From positions 43,152 to 107,151 of the forward strand of contig JBEANL010000002.1 in assembly GCA_041165405.1 (NCBI GenBank): a stretch of DNA of 64,000 bases, written 5' to 3'. A program made the translations under genes and the position numbers. The notes below the pieces were generated by a model. The model was not told the DNA's origin, ran no database searches, and saw only the letters and a list, made by a program, of their open reading frames with translations. This DNA is from Methylopumilus sp009926035. GTDB taxonomy: Bacteria; Pseudomonadota; Gammaproteobacteria; Burkholderiales; Methylophilaceae. Shown here piece by piece: positions 52,150-60,394 of the stretch (within the stretch, counting starts at the first letter, position 1; each line of letters opens with the position of its first letter).

Positions 52150-52449
52150 ATGCTGAAAATTTTATTTTTTTTAACCGCACTTTTTTTTAGTAGCTTACTT
52201 TTCGCAGTACATTCAGATTACTGCGTGACTTGTGAGCGCGACAAACATGGAAAAATTAAAAGAAGCCTTGAAGCTAAGAAAGCTTTTAAAAAAATACAGC
52301 CATGCCCATCAACAGGCAAATCTTTTGGAGCTTGTCCCGGTTATATTATCGATCACATTGTCCCTTTAAAGCGAGGTGGCATGGATGCACCATCAAATAT
52401 GCAATGGCAGACTATAGAGCAGTCAAAAGAAAAAGATAAATGGGAATAA
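52150..52449 (+). CDS. exported HNH nuclease-like protein
   Basis: A 99-residue protein with a signal peptide (hydrophobic 3-20), then an HNH-like domain: C25-VTC28-ERD, then C52 and C62 around PCPSTGKSFGACPGY, the core IDHIVPLKRGG with H69, and N83 in PSNMQWQT; the third position is a lysine in KEKDKWE. The motif is typical of small HNH proteins that chew DNA with Mg2+, but this one is predicted to be exported. Targets may be extracellular or incoming DNA. No inhibitor gene is seen beside it. Confidence 0.75.
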   Translation: MLKILFFLTALFFSSLLFAVHSDYCVTCERDKHGKIKRSLEAKKAFKKIQPCPSTGKSFGACPGYIIDHIVPLKRGGMDAPSNMQWQTIEQSKEKDKWE

Positions 52450-52489
52450 CTTAATTTTATGAAAGGTAATTTCAAGTAATATAATCCGT

Positions 52490-52666
52490 ATGATGAAACG
52501 ACAAATATTTTATATCGATTACCCGCAAGAACATCAAGGCGATGCGTTGCATGCTTATCAATGCAAGTTTTGTAAAATTGATACAGTTAAAATTAATGGC
52601 TTACTTGAAAATCATTTGCCAGATTGTCACTATAGAATTGAAAAAGAAAAAACGATTACTGAGTAA
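52490..52666 (+). CDS. small cysteine-containing protein of unknown function
   Basis: A 58-residue ORF starting ATGATG at 52490. It reads MMKRQIFYIDYPQEHQGDALHAYQ, then C-K-F-C and, 18 residues later, D-C-H. The pattern CxxC...CH could bind zinc. Its end overlaps the ROK kinase gene on the other strand by 11 nt. I do not recognise it. It follows the HNH gene by 40 nt, and may be coupled to it or be unrelated. Confidence 0.6.
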   Translation: MMKRQIFYIDYPQEHQGDALHAYQCKFCKIDTVKINGLLENHLPDCHYRIEKEKTITE

Positions 52667-53558
52667 GTCCTCGACCAATTAATGCGGAGCCAATTACGCC
52701 TGCTGAGTCACCTAATTGATTCCTAACAATCGGCGTTGTCGGTATATCATTAAAAATACGCGCATAAACTTCCTCAATACCTTCTTTATACAAACTTTTT
52801 TCATTGGAAAGTCCGCCGCCTAGGACCACAATATCAGGATCTAAGATATTAATAAGATTAGCTAAGGCTTGACCAAAACGAACATAGAAATCTTGTTTAA
52901 TTTCTTTTAGAGTTTCATCTTTTAATGGCATGTTGAAAAAATCAATTGCCGATAGAGTGCTACCTGTTTTATCTTTAATTCTTTTTTCTAAGCCACCACC
53001 CGATATAAAACTTTCTACGCAGCCATTTGCACCGCAATAGCAAGAGGATCCATGAGGATCAATGACCATATGACCCCACTCACCCGCAATATTTTGCGGA
53101 CCCTGTCTAATTTTTCCATCAAATACAATACCTCCCCCACAACCTGTTCCCATAATGACACCAAACAGGGAAGCGTATCCTCTGCCTGCACCCATTAATG
53201 CCTCTGCGAGAGCAAAACAATTAGCATCATTTTCAATAATGATGTCATGCACTAATTTATCTTCAAGAAGAGATTGAAGGGGTAAACCATTCAGACAAAG
53301 GGTATTAGAATTTTTAAGTAAATGCGTTTTTTTTGAAATGGATCCAGGCGTCCCTAAGCCAAGTGTATGCGATTGATTTTGTATAGATTTGACTGCTTTA
53401 GAATAGAGCGTATGGATTTGGTTAAAAATATGCTCGCTTCCTAAATGAGCTTCTGTGAGCAGTCTTTCTCGAAAGAGGATCTTATCCTGACTATCTAGGA
53501 CAGCGACCTCAATCTTAGTACCACCCAAATCAATACCAATATGATAATTGGAGGCCAT
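52656..53558 (-). CDS. ROK-family sugar kinase
   Basis: A 300-residue kinase of the ROK family (fructokinase, glucokinase or N-acetylglucosamine kinase types). GIDLGGTKIEVAV (8-20) binds ATP phosphate, D111 in ENDANC is the catalytic base, and the zinc site is H163, C173, C175, C180 (SSCYCGANGC). The sugar cannot be settled from sequence, though the CxCGxxGCxE zinc motif fits the Mak/NagK types. It lies next to a DedA gene on the same strand (starts 1 nt away). Confidence 0.85.
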   Translation of the reverse strand: MASNYHIGIDLGGTKIEVAVLDSQDKILFRERLLTEAHLGSEHIFNQIHTLYSKAVKSIQNQSHTLGLGTPGSISKKTHLLKNSNTLCLNGLPLQSLLEDKLVHDIIIENDANCFALAEALMGAGRGYASLFGVIMGTGCGGGIVFDGKIRQGPQNIAGEWGHMVIDPHGSSCYCGANGCVESFISGGGLEKRIKDKTGSTLSAIDFFNMPLKDETLKEIKQDFYVRFGQALANLINILDPDIVVLGGGLSNEKSLYKEGIEEVYARIFNDIPTTPIVRNQLGDSAGVIGSALIGRGLTQ

Positions 53559-54170
53559 TTAATTATTTTGGAAATGACGTCTGACATACCAGACGATGAA
53601 GATCACAGCACCACCTACAATTACATAATGAAATTCATGAAAGTAAAGTTTTAATGTATCCCATTGCTCACCAAGGATCATTCCAACGTATGCGAGCGCC
53701 CAGCACCAGATAAATGAGCCTATAAAGGTATAGATTATGAATTTCGTCATATTCATGCGCGCAATACCTGCAGGGAGCGCTATAAAAGTTCTTACTGCAG
53801 GAAGGAGACGGCCTATAAAAATAATAATCTCACCATAATTTTTAAACCAATCATCTGCCATCATTAAATCTTTTTTAGAAATAAGTACGAAGCGACCATA
53901 TTTTTCAGCGAGATTTCTACCACCTGTTTTGCCAACATAATAAGCAGGTATAGAACCCAATACACATCCAAGCGCACCCATAAAAGCTACGGTCCAAAGG
54001 ACCATTTCACCTTTAAAGATAAGATACCCTGCAAAAGGCATAATAATTTCTGAGGGTAATGGAATGCAAGCTGATTCGATTGCCATCAATAAGACGATAC
54101 CGCCATATCCCATGGTGGATATGACACTTATAATCCAAACAGCCAATAATCCGATTAATTTTTCCAGCAT
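53559..54170 (-). CDS. DedA-family membrane protein
   Basis: A 203-residue integral membrane protein with about five helices. It shows both DedA signatures: CVLGSIPAYYVGKTGGR near 70-86 and FIGRLLPAVRTFIALPAGIARM near 116-137. Family members are linked to lipid flipping (undecaprenyl phosphate recycling) and membrane homeostasis. It has the usual length. It precedes the ROK gene with no gap, so probably in one transcript. Confidence 0.9.
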   Translation of the reverse strand: MLEKLIGLLAVWIISVISTMGYGGIVLLMAIESACIPLPSEIIMPFAGYLIFKGEMVLWTVAFMGALGCVLGSIPAYYVGKTGGRNLAEKYGRFVLISKKDLMMADDWFKNYGEIIIFIGRLLPAVRTFIALPAGIARMNMTKFIIYTFIGSFIWCWALAYVGMILGEQWDTLKLYFHEFHYVIVGGAVIFIVWYVRRHFQNN

Positions 54171-54280
54171 TACATATGGCCCAATAAAAGTTGATAATGA
54201 ATTCTAACGTATGGTTACATAAACCTTTAATGAATCAGTAAATCTTTACTATAATGAATTATCTAATTTTAAAAAAATAT

Positions 54281-54505
54281 ATGAAACAGATGACAGTTTT
54301 ATTTCTGTTTGCCTTGCTCACAAGTTGCAGCATGATGACTTACACAAATCAGGGTAAGCTATCGAAAACAAGTCAAACTTATATTATCAACTGTGCCTCC
54401 TGGGATGCTTGTTATGGAAAAGCAGAGAAATTATGTTCAAAAGGTTATACTCTTGTCGATAAATCAACAAGTCTGCCATACAGTTTAGAAATTTCATGTA
54501 AGTAA
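54281..54505 (+). CDS. small lipoprotein of unknown function
   Basis: A 74-residue protein with a lipoprotein signal: hydrophobic MTVLFLFALL then the lipobox LTSC, lipidated at Cys16. I chose the ATG at 54281 because it sits just before the signal; an earlier ATG at 54254 in the same frame would add nine residues. The mature part has four more cysteines (C39, C44, C52, C73), enough for two disulfides. No relative is recognised. Divergent from dedA. Confidence 0.7.
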   Translation: MKQMTVLFLFALLTSCSMMTYTNQGKLSKTSQTYIINCASWDACYGKAEKLCSKGYTLVDKSTSLPYSLEISCK

Positions 54506-54570
54506 CTTTTTAGTTACCAAACGATCAAATCCATTATGCTTAGCGTGCATAATTTCTAAAAGAGAATTAA

Positions 54571-55989
54571 ATGCAAATACAATTTTTAGGTGCAGCAGGC
54601 GAAGTTACGGGATCAAAATATTTAATTCATACAAAGCTTGAAGAGCTCTCGTGTAAATTCATGGTGGATTACGGCATGTTTCAGGGTGCGCGTGAAGCTG
54701 ATGAAAAAAACAAAAAATCATTACCCCTTCATCCAGAAGAAATTTCTTTTCTTGTTCTCACTCATGCACATATAGATCATTGCGGACTTATTCCTCGTTT
54801 ATGCGCTGAGGGATTTAAAGGGCCAATTTATTGCACGACCACGACTGCAAAATTACTTGAAATTATGTTGCTAGATAGTGCCCATATTCAAGTTTCTGAT
54901 TTTGAGAGGGCAGAGAGAAAAAATAAGTTAGGTAAATGGCGCGGCGATATGCCGATTCTTTTATATGACACCAAGCAAGCTATCGAGTCACTCAATCAAG
55001 TCAAAGCAATTCCTTATACTAAAATGTTTTCACCTATACAGGGAATTGAGCTGACTTTCGAAGAGGCAGGACACATTCTAGGATCTTCCATTGCGGTTAT
55101 CGATGTTAAAGAAAAAAATGAATCATCAAAGCGCTTAGTTTTTTCAGGTGACTTAGGCATGTTTGAAAAACCTATCTTCCGTCAGCCCTCTCTAATCCAA
55201 TCTGCAGATGTACTCCTTGTTGAATCCACTTATGGAGATCGACTTCATCGTAGCATTAAAGAAACAGAAGATGAGTTAGTTGAGATTGTGACACAGACAT
55301 TAGACAGAGGCGGAAATGTGATTATGCCAGCTTTCGCAGTGGGAAGAACACAAGAGATATTATTTATCCTAGCCGACCTTATTAGACGAGAGCGTTTACC
55401 ACATTTAAATGTGTGGGTTGATTCACCCATGGCAACAAAAGTCACTCAACTCACCGCTGCTTGCATGGATGAGCTTGATGATGATGCAAAATTACTTTAT
55501 CAATGGCTTCTTAATCATAAAAATAAAATTGATGTGCGATTTGTAGCTGATGTAGAAGAATCAAAATCATTGAACCGATTAAAAAGTGGTGCCATTATTA
55601 TTTCCTCTAGTGGTATGTGTCAGGCAGGAAGAATTCTTCACCATCTGATGAATAATTTGCCTTTTGAAAAAAATGCTATTGTGATCACAGGATTTCAGGC
55701 GCTGAAGACATTAGGGCGACGACTTGTCGATGATGCTGCTTCAGTAAAAATTATGGGTGAGTACGTGGATGTCAAAGCATCTATTCATACATTAGGCGGT
55801 TTATCAGCGCATGCTGACCGAGATAATTTATTGAAATGGTTAAAAGGATTTAAACAAAAACCGAAACACGTTTTTGTAGTTCATGGCGAACCATCAGCTT
55901 CGGTTAATTTTGTGCAATCAATTCGTGAAACTCTCAATTGGCATGATGTCATTATTCCAACACTCCAAAGTACCTTTGATATCAGCTAA
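54571..55989 (+). CDS. beta-CASP metallo-beta-lactamase-fold ribonuclease
   Basis: A 472-residue RNase of the CPSF73/RNase J-like group. Metal motif THAHIDHCGLIPRL (about 69-82), then FSGDLGMFEKPIF, EAGHILGS, the beta-CASP insertion, and the C-terminal FQALKTLGRRLVD and TLGGLSAHADRDNLLKWL blocks. Family members cut or trim RNA, with a zinc-dependent mechanism. It is not the KH-domain archaeal type. Its stop overlaps cysK, which runs the other way, by 8 nt. Confidence 0.88.
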   Translation: MQIQFLGAAGEVTGSKYLIHTKLEELSCKFMVDYGMFQGAREADEKNKKSLPLHPEEISFLVLTHAHIDHCGLIPRLCAEGFKGPIYCTTTTAKLLEIMLLDSAHIQVSDFERAERKNKLGKWRGDMPILLYDTKQAIESLNQVKAIPYTKMFSPIQGIELTFEEAGHILGSSIAVIDVKEKNESSKRLVFSGDLGMFEKPIFRQPSLIQSADVLLVESTYGDRLHRSIKETEDELVEIVTQTLDRGGNVIMPAFAVGRTQEILFILADLIRRERLPHLNVWVDSPMATKVTQLTAACMDELDDDAKLLYQWLLNHKNKIDVRFVADVEESKSLNRLKSGAIIISSSGMCQAGRILHHLMNNLPFEKNAIVITGFQALKTLGRRLVDDAASVKIMGEYVDVKASIHTLGGLSAHADRDNLLKWLKGFKQKPKHVFVVHGEPSASVNFVQSIRETLNWHDVIIPTLQSTFDIS

Positions 55990-56956
55990 TCGCCAAACCT
56001 TTTTCGTCAAACATACCTTCAAAGAGTGCAGAACTTAAATAACGTTCAGCAGTATCAGGTAAGATCACAACAATAGTTTTTCCCTCATATTGAGGAAGCT
56101 TTGCAAGCCTAACAGCCACGGCAGCAGCAGCTCCGCAAGAGATACCTGCTAAAATACCTTCTTCACGCGCTAATCGTCTCGCAAAAGCAATAGCGTCTTC
56201 ATTGCTGATTTGTTCTACCTTATCAATAAGAGATAAATCTAAGTTACCCGGAATAAATCCTGCTCCAATACCTTGAATCTTATGTGGCGATGGCTTAATT
56301 TCTTCGCCATTTAATTTTTGTGTGATGACAGGACTCAAAGAAGGCTCAACTGCGACTGATTCAATATGTTTTTGTTTGGTATGTTTAAGATAGCGTGTCA
56401 CACCTGTAATAGTCCCGCCAGTCCCTACACCTGAGACAAACACATCAATGGAGCCATTCGTATCATTCCATATTTCAGGACCTGTTGTTTTTTCGTGAAT
56501 AGATGGATTCGATGGATTATTGAATTGCTGCAGTAAAACATATTTAGGGTCAGTCGCTGCAATTTCAGAGGCTTTTGCGACAGCACCATTCATACCTTTA
56601 GGCCCTTCAGTTAAAATAATTTTAGCACCTAGGGCGGTTAATAGTTTTCTCCGCTCCATGCTCATGGTTTCAGGCATAGTGAGTGTAATGGGGATACCTT
56701 TAGCAGCAGCTACAAAGGCGAGAGCAATTCCTGTATTACCACTTGTAGGCTCAATGATTTCTTTTCCAGGCCCAAGTAATTTTTTTTCAATAGCATCATT
56801 AATCATAGCCACACCAATACGACATTTCACAGAGTAAGCTGGATTTCTTCCTTCAATTTTAGCGAGCACAGTTGCTTTAGCACCATCTGTCACTCGATTT
56901 AATTTGACAAGGGGTGTATTGCCTATAGTTTGCGAATTGTCTTCAAAGTAAGCCAT
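55982..56956 (-). CDS. cysK: cysteine synthase A (O-acetylserine sulfhydrylase)
   Basis: A 324-residue PLP enzyme that makes cysteine from O-acetylserine and sulfide. K44 in NPAYSVKCRIG binds PLP, and EPTSGNTGIALAF plus GVGTGGTITGV bind the cofactor phosphate and substrate. The VKCRIG form matches E. coli CysK rather than CysM. Upstream (minus strand) lies a cupin protein at 20 nt. CysK links to sulfide levels handled by the module at 60395-63147. Confidence 0.94.
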   Translation of the reverse strand: MAYFEDNSQTIGNTPLVKLNRVTDGAKATVLAKIEGRNPAYSVKCRIGVAMINDAIEKKLLGPGKEIIEPTSGNTGIALAFVAAAKGIPITLTMPETMSMERRKLLTALGAKIILTEGPKGMNGAVAKASEIAATDPKYVLLQQFNNPSNPSIHEKTTGPEIWNDTNGSIDVFVSGVGTGGTITGVTRYLKHTKQKHIESVAVEPSLSPVITQKLNGEEIKPSPHKIQGIGAGFIPGNLDLSLIDKVEQISNEDAIAFARRLAREEGILAGISCGAAAAVAVRLAKLPQYEGKTIVVILPDTAERYLSSALFEGMFDEKGLAIS

Positions 56957-56976
56957 GATGATTCCTTAAGATTTAA

Positions 56977-57252
56977 TTAACCAAAGTGGTAATGCTTCTT
57001 TAGCGCTTTTTTAACAAACCAAGTACAAGACAGTCCCTCTTTAAAAGTGACAAGATCCCCCTTGCCAAAATTAACAGGCTCTCCACCATCAGGCGTCACT
57101 GTAACTTCACCCTCTAAAATATATGCAATTTCTTGTTCCGAATAACTCCAAGGAAAAGTTGATGGTTCTTTTGACCATGTTGGGCATGATCTTATGCCTA
57201 AAGTATTCAGCCTCTCTTCACTTGGATTTTTTTCAACAATAATTTTTGACAT
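56977..57252 (-). CDS. small cupin protein (COG3450-like)
   Basis: A 91-residue single-domain cupin. I use the ATG at 57252 because GAGAGAG lies just upstream; a longer frame starts at 57285. The cupin core runs through EIAYILEGEVTVTPDGGEPVNFGKGDLVTFKEGLSCTW. It has the DUF861 form found in (S)-ureidoglycine aminohydrolase relatives, and only a few possible metal ligands. Substrate unknown. It lies just upstream of cysK on the same strand and may be co-transcribed. Confidence 0.78.
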   Translation of the reverse strand: MSKIIVEKNPSEERLNTLGIRSCPTWSKEPSTFPWSYSEQEIAYILEGEVTVTPDGGEPVNFGKGDLVTFKEGLSCTWFVKKALKKHYHFG

Positions 57253-57362
57253 CACTCTCTCCCATAAGATGAATGGATAATTCATTATAATAAGAATATT
57301 AAAATATTAGTAAATCATCATGTTCAATCTAGGCCAAATGTATTTTTTTCAAAGCTCATTCA

Positions 57363-58826
57363 ATGAGTAGGCAACAAATAGAAAAAGTAGGTTGGGATTT
57401 TGATCATAGCTATATAAAGCTTCCCAAAGATTTTTTTGCTCAGCAATCTCCCATAGCAGTATCAAACCCTAAACTTATTTTATTAAACGAGCCTTTATTA
57501 AAATTTTTAGGGTTAAATAAAGAAAATTTGAGTCCAGAAGCATGGAGTAATATTTTTTCTGGCAATGAAATTCCTGAAAAAGCATATCCTGTAGCACAGG
57601 CATACGCAGGACATCAATTTGGCCACTTCACTTTATTGGGAGATGGAAGAGCGGTCCTATTGGGGGAACAGATTAGTCCAAATGGCGAACGTTTTGATAT
57701 TCAATTTAAAGGTTCAGGACAAACGCCTTATTCTAGACGTGGTGATGGCCGTGCTGCATTAGGCCCCATGCTTCGTGAATACATCATTAGTGAAGCGATG
57801 CATGCGCTAAATATTCCAACGACAAGAAGCTTAGCAGTGGTTGCCACTGGAGATAGTGTCATACGAGATGAAGAATTACCTGGCGCAATACTCACAAGAG
57901 TTGCGAAAAGTCATATTCGTGTAGGCACTTTTCAATTCGCGTCCACATTGAATGATGTTAATAAATTAAAAATACTTGCTGATTACACCATTGATCGTCA
58001 CTACCCAGCGTGTAAAGAAAAAGCCAATCCCTACCTTGCTTTTTTAAAAGCAGTTATTGAAAGACAAGCTTTACTCGTCAGCCAATGGATGCATGTGGGT
58101 TTTATTCACGGCGTCATGAATACAGACAATATGTCGATCAGTGGTGAAACGATTGATTATGGGCCGTGTGCGTTTATGGATCGCTATCATCCCGAAACTG
58201 TATTTAGTTCGATCGATCGTCAGGGTCGTTATGCATATTGCAATCAACCCCCTATCGCACAATGGAACTTGGCAAGATTTGCGGAGACATTACTTCCGTT
58301 GATTGATCAAGATACTGACAAATCGATTCAATTAGCATCTCAATCAGTGAATAGTTTTTCAGAACAATTTCAGAAGACATGGTTACAAGGCATGCGACAA
58401 AAAATAGGTTTATTTGATGAGGAAGCAAGTGATGTCAATTTAATCAATGAATTATTAGTGCTCATGCAAAAAAATAAGGCCGACTACACGCTCACATTCA
58501 GGCATCTTTCTTCAGATGCAATCCTAGAGGATACTATTTTTAAAGATGTATCATTTAATGCTTGGTACAAAAAATGGCTACATCGTATTCAAAAACAAAC
58601 AGAAGGCGAGGAGGCATCAAGGCTGATGATGTTAAAACATAATCCAGCCATCATCCCCCGTAATTATTTAGTGGAAAAAGCTTTGTCCACTGCTGTGAAT
58701 GATCAAGATTACAGGTTTTTAAATGATTTTATTGCAGCGCTTCAAAAGCCTTATGAGGATTTAAAGGTATATAACGAGCCACCTTTAGATGAAGACACGT
58801 CGTATCAAACGTTTTGCGGGACTTAA
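57363..58826 (+). CDS. selO: protein AMPylase SelO (YdiU/UPF0061)
   Basis: A 487-residue pseudokinase-fold enzyme that attaches AMP to protein Ser/Thr/Tyr residues and helps in oxidative-stress response. The signature GQTPYSRRGDGRAALGPMLREYIISEAMHAL, GVMNTDNMSISGETIDYGPCAFMD and the C-terminal YQTFCGT are present. The last cysteine sits where animal SelO has selenocysteine, and forms the conserved redox pair in the bacterial protein. Complete and normal in size. Monocistronic. Confidence 0.93.
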   Translation: MSRQQIEKVGWDFDHSYIKLPKDFFAQQSPIAVSNPKLILLNEPLLKFLGLNKENLSPEAWSNIFSGNEIPEKAYPVAQAYAGHQFGHFTLLGDGRAVLLGEQISPNGERFDIQFKGSGQTPYSRRGDGRAALGPMLREYIISEAMHALNIPTTRSLAVVATGDSVIRDEELPGAILTRVAKSHIRVGTFQFASTLNDVNKLKILADYTIDRHYPACKEKANPYLAFLKAVIERQALLVSQWMHVGFIHGVMNTDNMSISGETIDYGPCAFMDRYHPETVFSSIDRQGRYAYCNQPPIAQWNLARFAETLLPLIDQDTDKSIQLASQSVNSFSEQFQKTWLQGMRQKIGLFDEEASDVNLINELLVLMQKNKADYTLTFRHLSSDAILEDTIFKDVSFNAWYKKWLHRIQKQTEGEEASRLMMLKHNPAIIPRNYLVEKALSTAVNDQDYRFLNDFIAALQKPYEDLKVYNEPPLDEDTSYQTFCGT

Positions 58827-58834
58827 AAAGAAAA

Positions 58835-58866
58835 TCACACATATGGCGAAAACACCTTATGTGTGA
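58835..58866 (-). terminator. 9-bp inverted repeat ending the 58876-59202 gene
   Basis: TCACACATA (58835-58843) pairs with TATGTGTGA (58858-58866), loop 14 nt. Read on the minus strand it is followed by TTTTCTTTTT, so it ends the coiled-coil gene. On the plus strand it is 8 nt after selO but lacks a T run. Confidence 0.6.
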
Positions 58867-58875
58867 AAATTGGAA

Positions 58876-59202
58876 TTATTTTGTTTTTTTAGCTTTAGGA
58901 GCTTCTTTTGCTTTTGCAGGTTTAACAGATTTTGCAAGTTGAGCCTTAAGCTCTTCAAGATCTTTACTTTGCGCTGTTACTTTTGCTTCTAGGTCAGACA
59001 CAATAGCTTTCTTTTGAGCGTCAGCCTTTTCATAGTCAGTCACTTTTTGATTAAGCGTTGCAATTTGGTCATTTAAATTTTTAATTTCTGCAGTTTGAGC
59101 GCTCAATAAGTCTTCAGCGTTATAAGCGCTATATGAAAAATAACCTGCTACCGCGATTAAGATCGCAATGATGATATTTTTAAAAGTGCCAGAGTTTTCC
59201 AT
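58876..59202 (-). CDS. membrane-anchored coiled-coil protein of unknown function
   Basis: A 108-residue protein with one transmembrane segment (about 8-26) and a long coiled coil (about 33-90) with strong heptad-like spacing, ending in an alanine/lysine/proline tail. No known family recognised. Similar in plan to the two tandem paralogues upstream (59365 and 59873), but its sequence shares little with them and it lacks cysteine. It probably sits in the inner membrane with the coil in the periplasm. Confidence 0.65.
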   Translation of the reverse strand: MENSGTFKNIIIAILIAVAGYFSYSAYNAEDLLSAQTAEIKNLNDQIATLNQKVTDYEKADAQKKAIVSDLEAKVTAQSKDLEELKAQLAKSVKPAKAKEAPKAKKTK

Positions 59203-59327
59203 CTATGATTCCTTTTTAATTATGTTGAATTTAGAAGTATTCTTAAACATATACTTTCTTAGGTAGGCATCATATAAGAAAGTTCAACAATCTCAAAGTA
59301 ACCAAGTATTTTTAGAGAAATAAAAAA

Positions 59328-59342
59328 CCCGCATTGAGCGGG
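59328..59342 (-). terminator. terminator of the 59365-59673 gene
   Basis: CCCGC (59328-59332) pairs with GCGGG (59338-59342), flanked by A and T runs, so on the minus strand it ends in TTTTTTATTT. Confidence 0.75.
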
Positions 59343-59364
59343 CTTTTTTAAAATCAATGATTAA

Positions 59365-59673
59365 CTATTTTAAAGCAATCACTTTTGCAGCTTTTAAACA
59401 AAGTTCACTACTTGATTTATTTACCATGCCCACAACATCTTCTGAGCGAAGATTGGCTTGTGTAAGCGCTTTTTCAGCCTCAGTCTGTGCTTTGCAAGCA
59501 AGTGCAAAATCGTTATTTTTAATAGCGATTACGCTTAAATTTTGTAAGCGCGCTGCACGCTCTAATTCGTAAAGTTTTTCATTGCTTTGAATGAATGTGG
59601 ACGCAGCCACTGTAGTTAAAATTGCTGCGACAGCAGCGACAATAGTGAGACTTAAACGAACTGACTTTTTCAT
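59365..59673 (-). CDS. small membrane-anchored protein, paralogue A
   Basis: A 102-residue protein I cannot place in a family. One N-terminal anchor (about 7-26), then a helix-rich soluble part with C60 and C92. Its sister at 59873 shares about 33 of 60 residues from 36-95 (hand count), including RLQNL, LACK, GM-x-x-KS and ELC. The two cysteines are 32 residues apart in both. It has its own terminator and a 199-nt gap to the sister gene, so probably its own promoter. Disulfide-linked helices in the periplasm are a fair guess. Confidence 0.7.
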   Translation of the reverse strand: MKKSVRLSLTIVAAVAAILTTVAASTFIQSNEKLYELERAARLQNLSVIAIKNNDFALACKAQTEAEKALTQANLRSEDVVGMVNKSSSELCLKAAKVIALK

Positions 59674-59838
59674 TTCTTTTCCTTTTGGGTTGTATTAATA
59701 GTGTGCACTTTTGATGCACATAATCATTTTAGATCAGGATTGTTAATAGATTATGACAGTGACAAAGTTTTTACTTTGTTTACATTGATTGAGTTCAGGC
59801 GATTCATTTTTTTGATAGATTATTGAGTTATAAAAAAA

Positions 59839-59854
59839 GCCAGCAATAGCTGGC
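59839..59854 (-). terminator. terminator of the 59873-60175 gene
   Basis: GCCAGC (59839-59844), loop AATA, GCTGGC (59849-59854), with A and T runs outside. It ends the second small paralogue and separates it from the first. Confidence 0.8.
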
Positions 59855-59872
59855 TTTTTTAAAGAATCTAAA

Positions 59873-60175
59873 TTATTTTGATTGCGACTGCTGAGCTTTA
59901 GCACAGAGCTCTTGATTGCTCTTGTGGATCATACCAAGTAAGTCTTCAGCTTTTGAATGAACTTTACCTAGGTATTCTTCTGCTTCACTTTGTGATTTAC
60001 ATGCGAGAATATAATCTTTATTGCCAATAGCTATTAAAGTTAAATTTTGCAAGCGAGAAACAGCTTCTAGCTCTTTAATTTTGACTCTTGCATTAACATA
60101 TTTGAATGTTACAGCTGCTGTTGCAACTAGACCAATTAATGCAACTGCTAATGTTACTTTTGTATTTTTTTTCAT
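59873..60175 (-). CDS. small membrane-anchored protein, paralogue B
   Basis: A 100-residue sister of the protein at 59365-59673. Anchor helix about 6-25, then KELEAVSRLQNLTLIAIGNKDYILACK and GMIHKSNQELCAKA; cysteines at 59 and 91. The C-terminus is rich in glutamine and serine. Lies just before tRNA-Phe on the same strand. Unknown function; nothing else in the window resembles it. The gap and separate terminator suggest the pair arose by local duplication and then diverged. Confidence 0.7.
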   Translation of the reverse strand: MKKNTKVTLAVALIGLVATAAVTFKYVNARVKIKELEAVSRLQNLTLIAIGNKDYILACKSQSEAEEYLGKVHSKAEDLLGMIHKSNQELCAKAQQSQSK

Positions 60176-60206
60176 TACTTTCCTTAGATCGTGCTTAAAA
60201 TTTGAA

Positions 60207-60282
<76 letters not shown>

Positions 60283-60394
60283 ATATGGAACCTCACGATA
60301 AAAACCGTGAAGAAGCGGAATTATAGCAAAAATAGCCCTTTTTATCTTCCCCCAGGCAGTTATTGGTTAATCCGCAGTTCTATCGGCGTCTAGT

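Noticed and set aside
56520..56837. 105-residue plus-strand ORF inside cysK
   Set aside because: Antisense shadow of cysK.
59762..59779. Palindrome ACAAAGT...ACTTTGT between the paralogues
   Set aside because: It is AT-rich and lies upstream of paralogue A without a T run; possibly an operator, but there is no regulator to link to it.
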